From Oligoflexia bacterium (GTDB taxonomy: Bacteria; Bdellovibrionota; Bdellovibrionia; Bdellovibrionales; UBA1609), in the NCBI GenBank assembly GCA_026914095.1, contig JAPPIY010000333.1, positions 2,273 to 9,002 of the forward strand: DNA of 6,730 bases, given 5' to 3'. The position numbers and the translations under genes are program-made. Below, one piece after another: positions 6,338 through 6,730 of this stretch (positions within the stretch are counted from its first letter, which is position 1; every line of letters starts with the position of its first letter). The notes under the pieces are model-generated. The model was not told the DNA's origin. It searched no databases and saw only the letters and a program-made list of their open reading frames with translations.

Positions 6338-6401
6338 ACTCCCGCTCAGCTTGTCCTCGCGAAAGCGGGGAGCCTGTCCTCGTGGAAACGAGGGTGGGAG
6401 T
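6338..6401. repeat. Multi-hairpin repeat: outer stem enclosing two tetraloop hairpins
   Basis: The outer arms actccc (6338-6343) and gggagt (6396-6401) pair perfectly. Inside are two adjacent hairpins: cctcgc-gaaa-gcgggg (6355-6370, one T-G wobble) and cctcgt-ggaa-acgagg (6378-6393, perfect 6-bp stem). The first shares 24 of 26 bases (6348-6373) with 2062-2087, and the left end shares 16 bases with 1051-1066. The fold is a three-way-junction or cloverleaf-like shape about 95 bases upstream of uvrA. Confidence 0.8.
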
Positions 6402-6458
6402 CTGGTTTTTGATTTTTCCCGATTTCTCGTCATTTCCGCAACAATAGTTGTAAAGACA

Positions 6459-6489
6459 GTCATTCCTGCGAAAGCAGGAATCTAATTCA
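6459..6489 (+). repeat. dRS3-like hairpin module, copy 3
   Basis: The core at 6462-6481 is attcctgc-gaaa-gcaggaat, a perfect 8-bp stem with a GAAA loop. It is preceded by gtc and followed by tct and aattcaaa, the same order of parts as the copies at 2129-2183 and 2328-2383. Compared with copy 1, one C-G pair has become T-A on both arms. Confidence 0.8.
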
Positions 6490-6494
6490 AAGCC

Positions 6495-6523
6495 TCCGTC
6501 TTTTCTCCTCAGAACAAGACGGA
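6495..6523. repeat. 8-bp inverted repeat, 13-base loop
   Basis: The arms tccgtctt (6495-6502) and aagacgga (6516-6523) are perfectly complementary. It could end transcription of a gene entering from the right on the minus strand, but no T-run follows on either strand, so it is listed only as a dyad. Confidence 0.5.
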
Positions 6524-6580
6524 AAAACTCTTTTCAATTCCCCCTTAAACTCTTATCCGCAGAAAAACGGTAGCTCTCAT

Positions 6581-6730
6581 CTACTCCTCCTTTTTGTCCG
6601 CAGAGGTGATCCAGTCATCTGAAGGCGCTAAAATAGAAACTTCCTCTCCCGATCGAGAAAACTGTAAGTGTTCAGTAATTCGCTGACAGAATCATTTTTG
6701 AATCCTCTCACAAATATCATTCATTTGAGA
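6581..6730 (-). pseudogene. Possible decayed gene end entering from the right
   Basis: On the minus strand one frame reads MNDICERIQK from 6724, meets TGA at 6694-6692, then continues for 36 sense codons ending in APSDDWITSADKKEE at a TAG (6583-6581). The codons look protein-like, but another frame (6614-6534, ending YRFSADKSLRGN) looks equally plausible. The TAG is followed directly by an ATG at 6580 with a good GGAGG at 6590-6586, opening an 11-codon frame that ends at 6545. No family is recognised; it may simply be noncoding. Confidence 0.2.

Larger units (their letters stand above)
6244..6730. other. 487-base region upstream of uvrA: repeats, no assignable gene
   Basis: From left to right it holds the uvrA -10 element, a multi-hairpin repeat (6338-6401), a dRS3-like hairpin (6462-6481), an 8-bp inverted repeat (6495-6523) and, at the right edge, short open frames on the minus strand that could be the decayed end of a neighbouring gene. 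I see no tRNA or complete coding sequence. Confidence 0.65.

Noticed and set aside
6244..6340. LexA/SOS box for uvrA
   Set aside because: Neither a CTG-N10-CAG nor a GTTC-N7-GTTC pattern is present in this stretch.

Overview
The window is AT-rich Gram-negative-type bacterial DNA. All recognisable genes lie on the minus strand: two lipoprotein genes with lipobox signal peptides, an agmatinase-family ureohydrolase and a UvrA. The lineage cannot be fixed from this sequence. AT-rich intergenic DNA studded with small palindromes of the ATTCCC-N8-GGGAAT type occurs in several proteobacteria, including host-associated ones, and that is as far as I would go.

Layout in transcription order (right to left). 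6244-6730 has no gene I can name. It holds a multi-hairpin repeat, a second hairpin repeat, an 8-bp inverted repeat and possibly decayed coding sequence at the far right. 6243-3652 is uvrA, complete and intact, but unusually short because the insertion domain is missing. 3651-2942 is about 710 bases without a gene, built largely of inverted repeats. 2941-2426 encodes a small lipoprotein consisting of one Cache-type sensor domain. 2425-2011 is a repeat-filled spacer with two copies of one hairpin module in opposite orientation plus a third hairpin. 2010-1090 is the agmatinase-family gene (speB-like). 1089-928 is a short spacer with a likely promoter. 927 to the left edge is the first 309 codons of an acidic Glu/Pro/Ala-rich repeat lipoprotein whose end lies outside the window.

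The genes do not form an obvious pathway. Spacers of 162 to 710 bases and candidate promoters before three of the four genes suggest mostly separate transcription. UvrA acts in cytoplasmic nucleotide excision repair, SpeB in polyamine synthesis or guanidino-compound hydrolysis, and the two lipoproteins in the envelope. Their +2 residues (Asp and Ser) predict different membranes if the E. coli Lol rule applies.

The points most worth a second look are the UvrA without its insertion domain, the mosaic of interrelated palindromic repeats filling every spacer (including a 22-base motif shared by two spacers at 20 of 22 positions), and the near-identical in-frame 57-bp tandem repeat in the acidic lipoprotein. 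I found no convincing complete new multi-gene system here.
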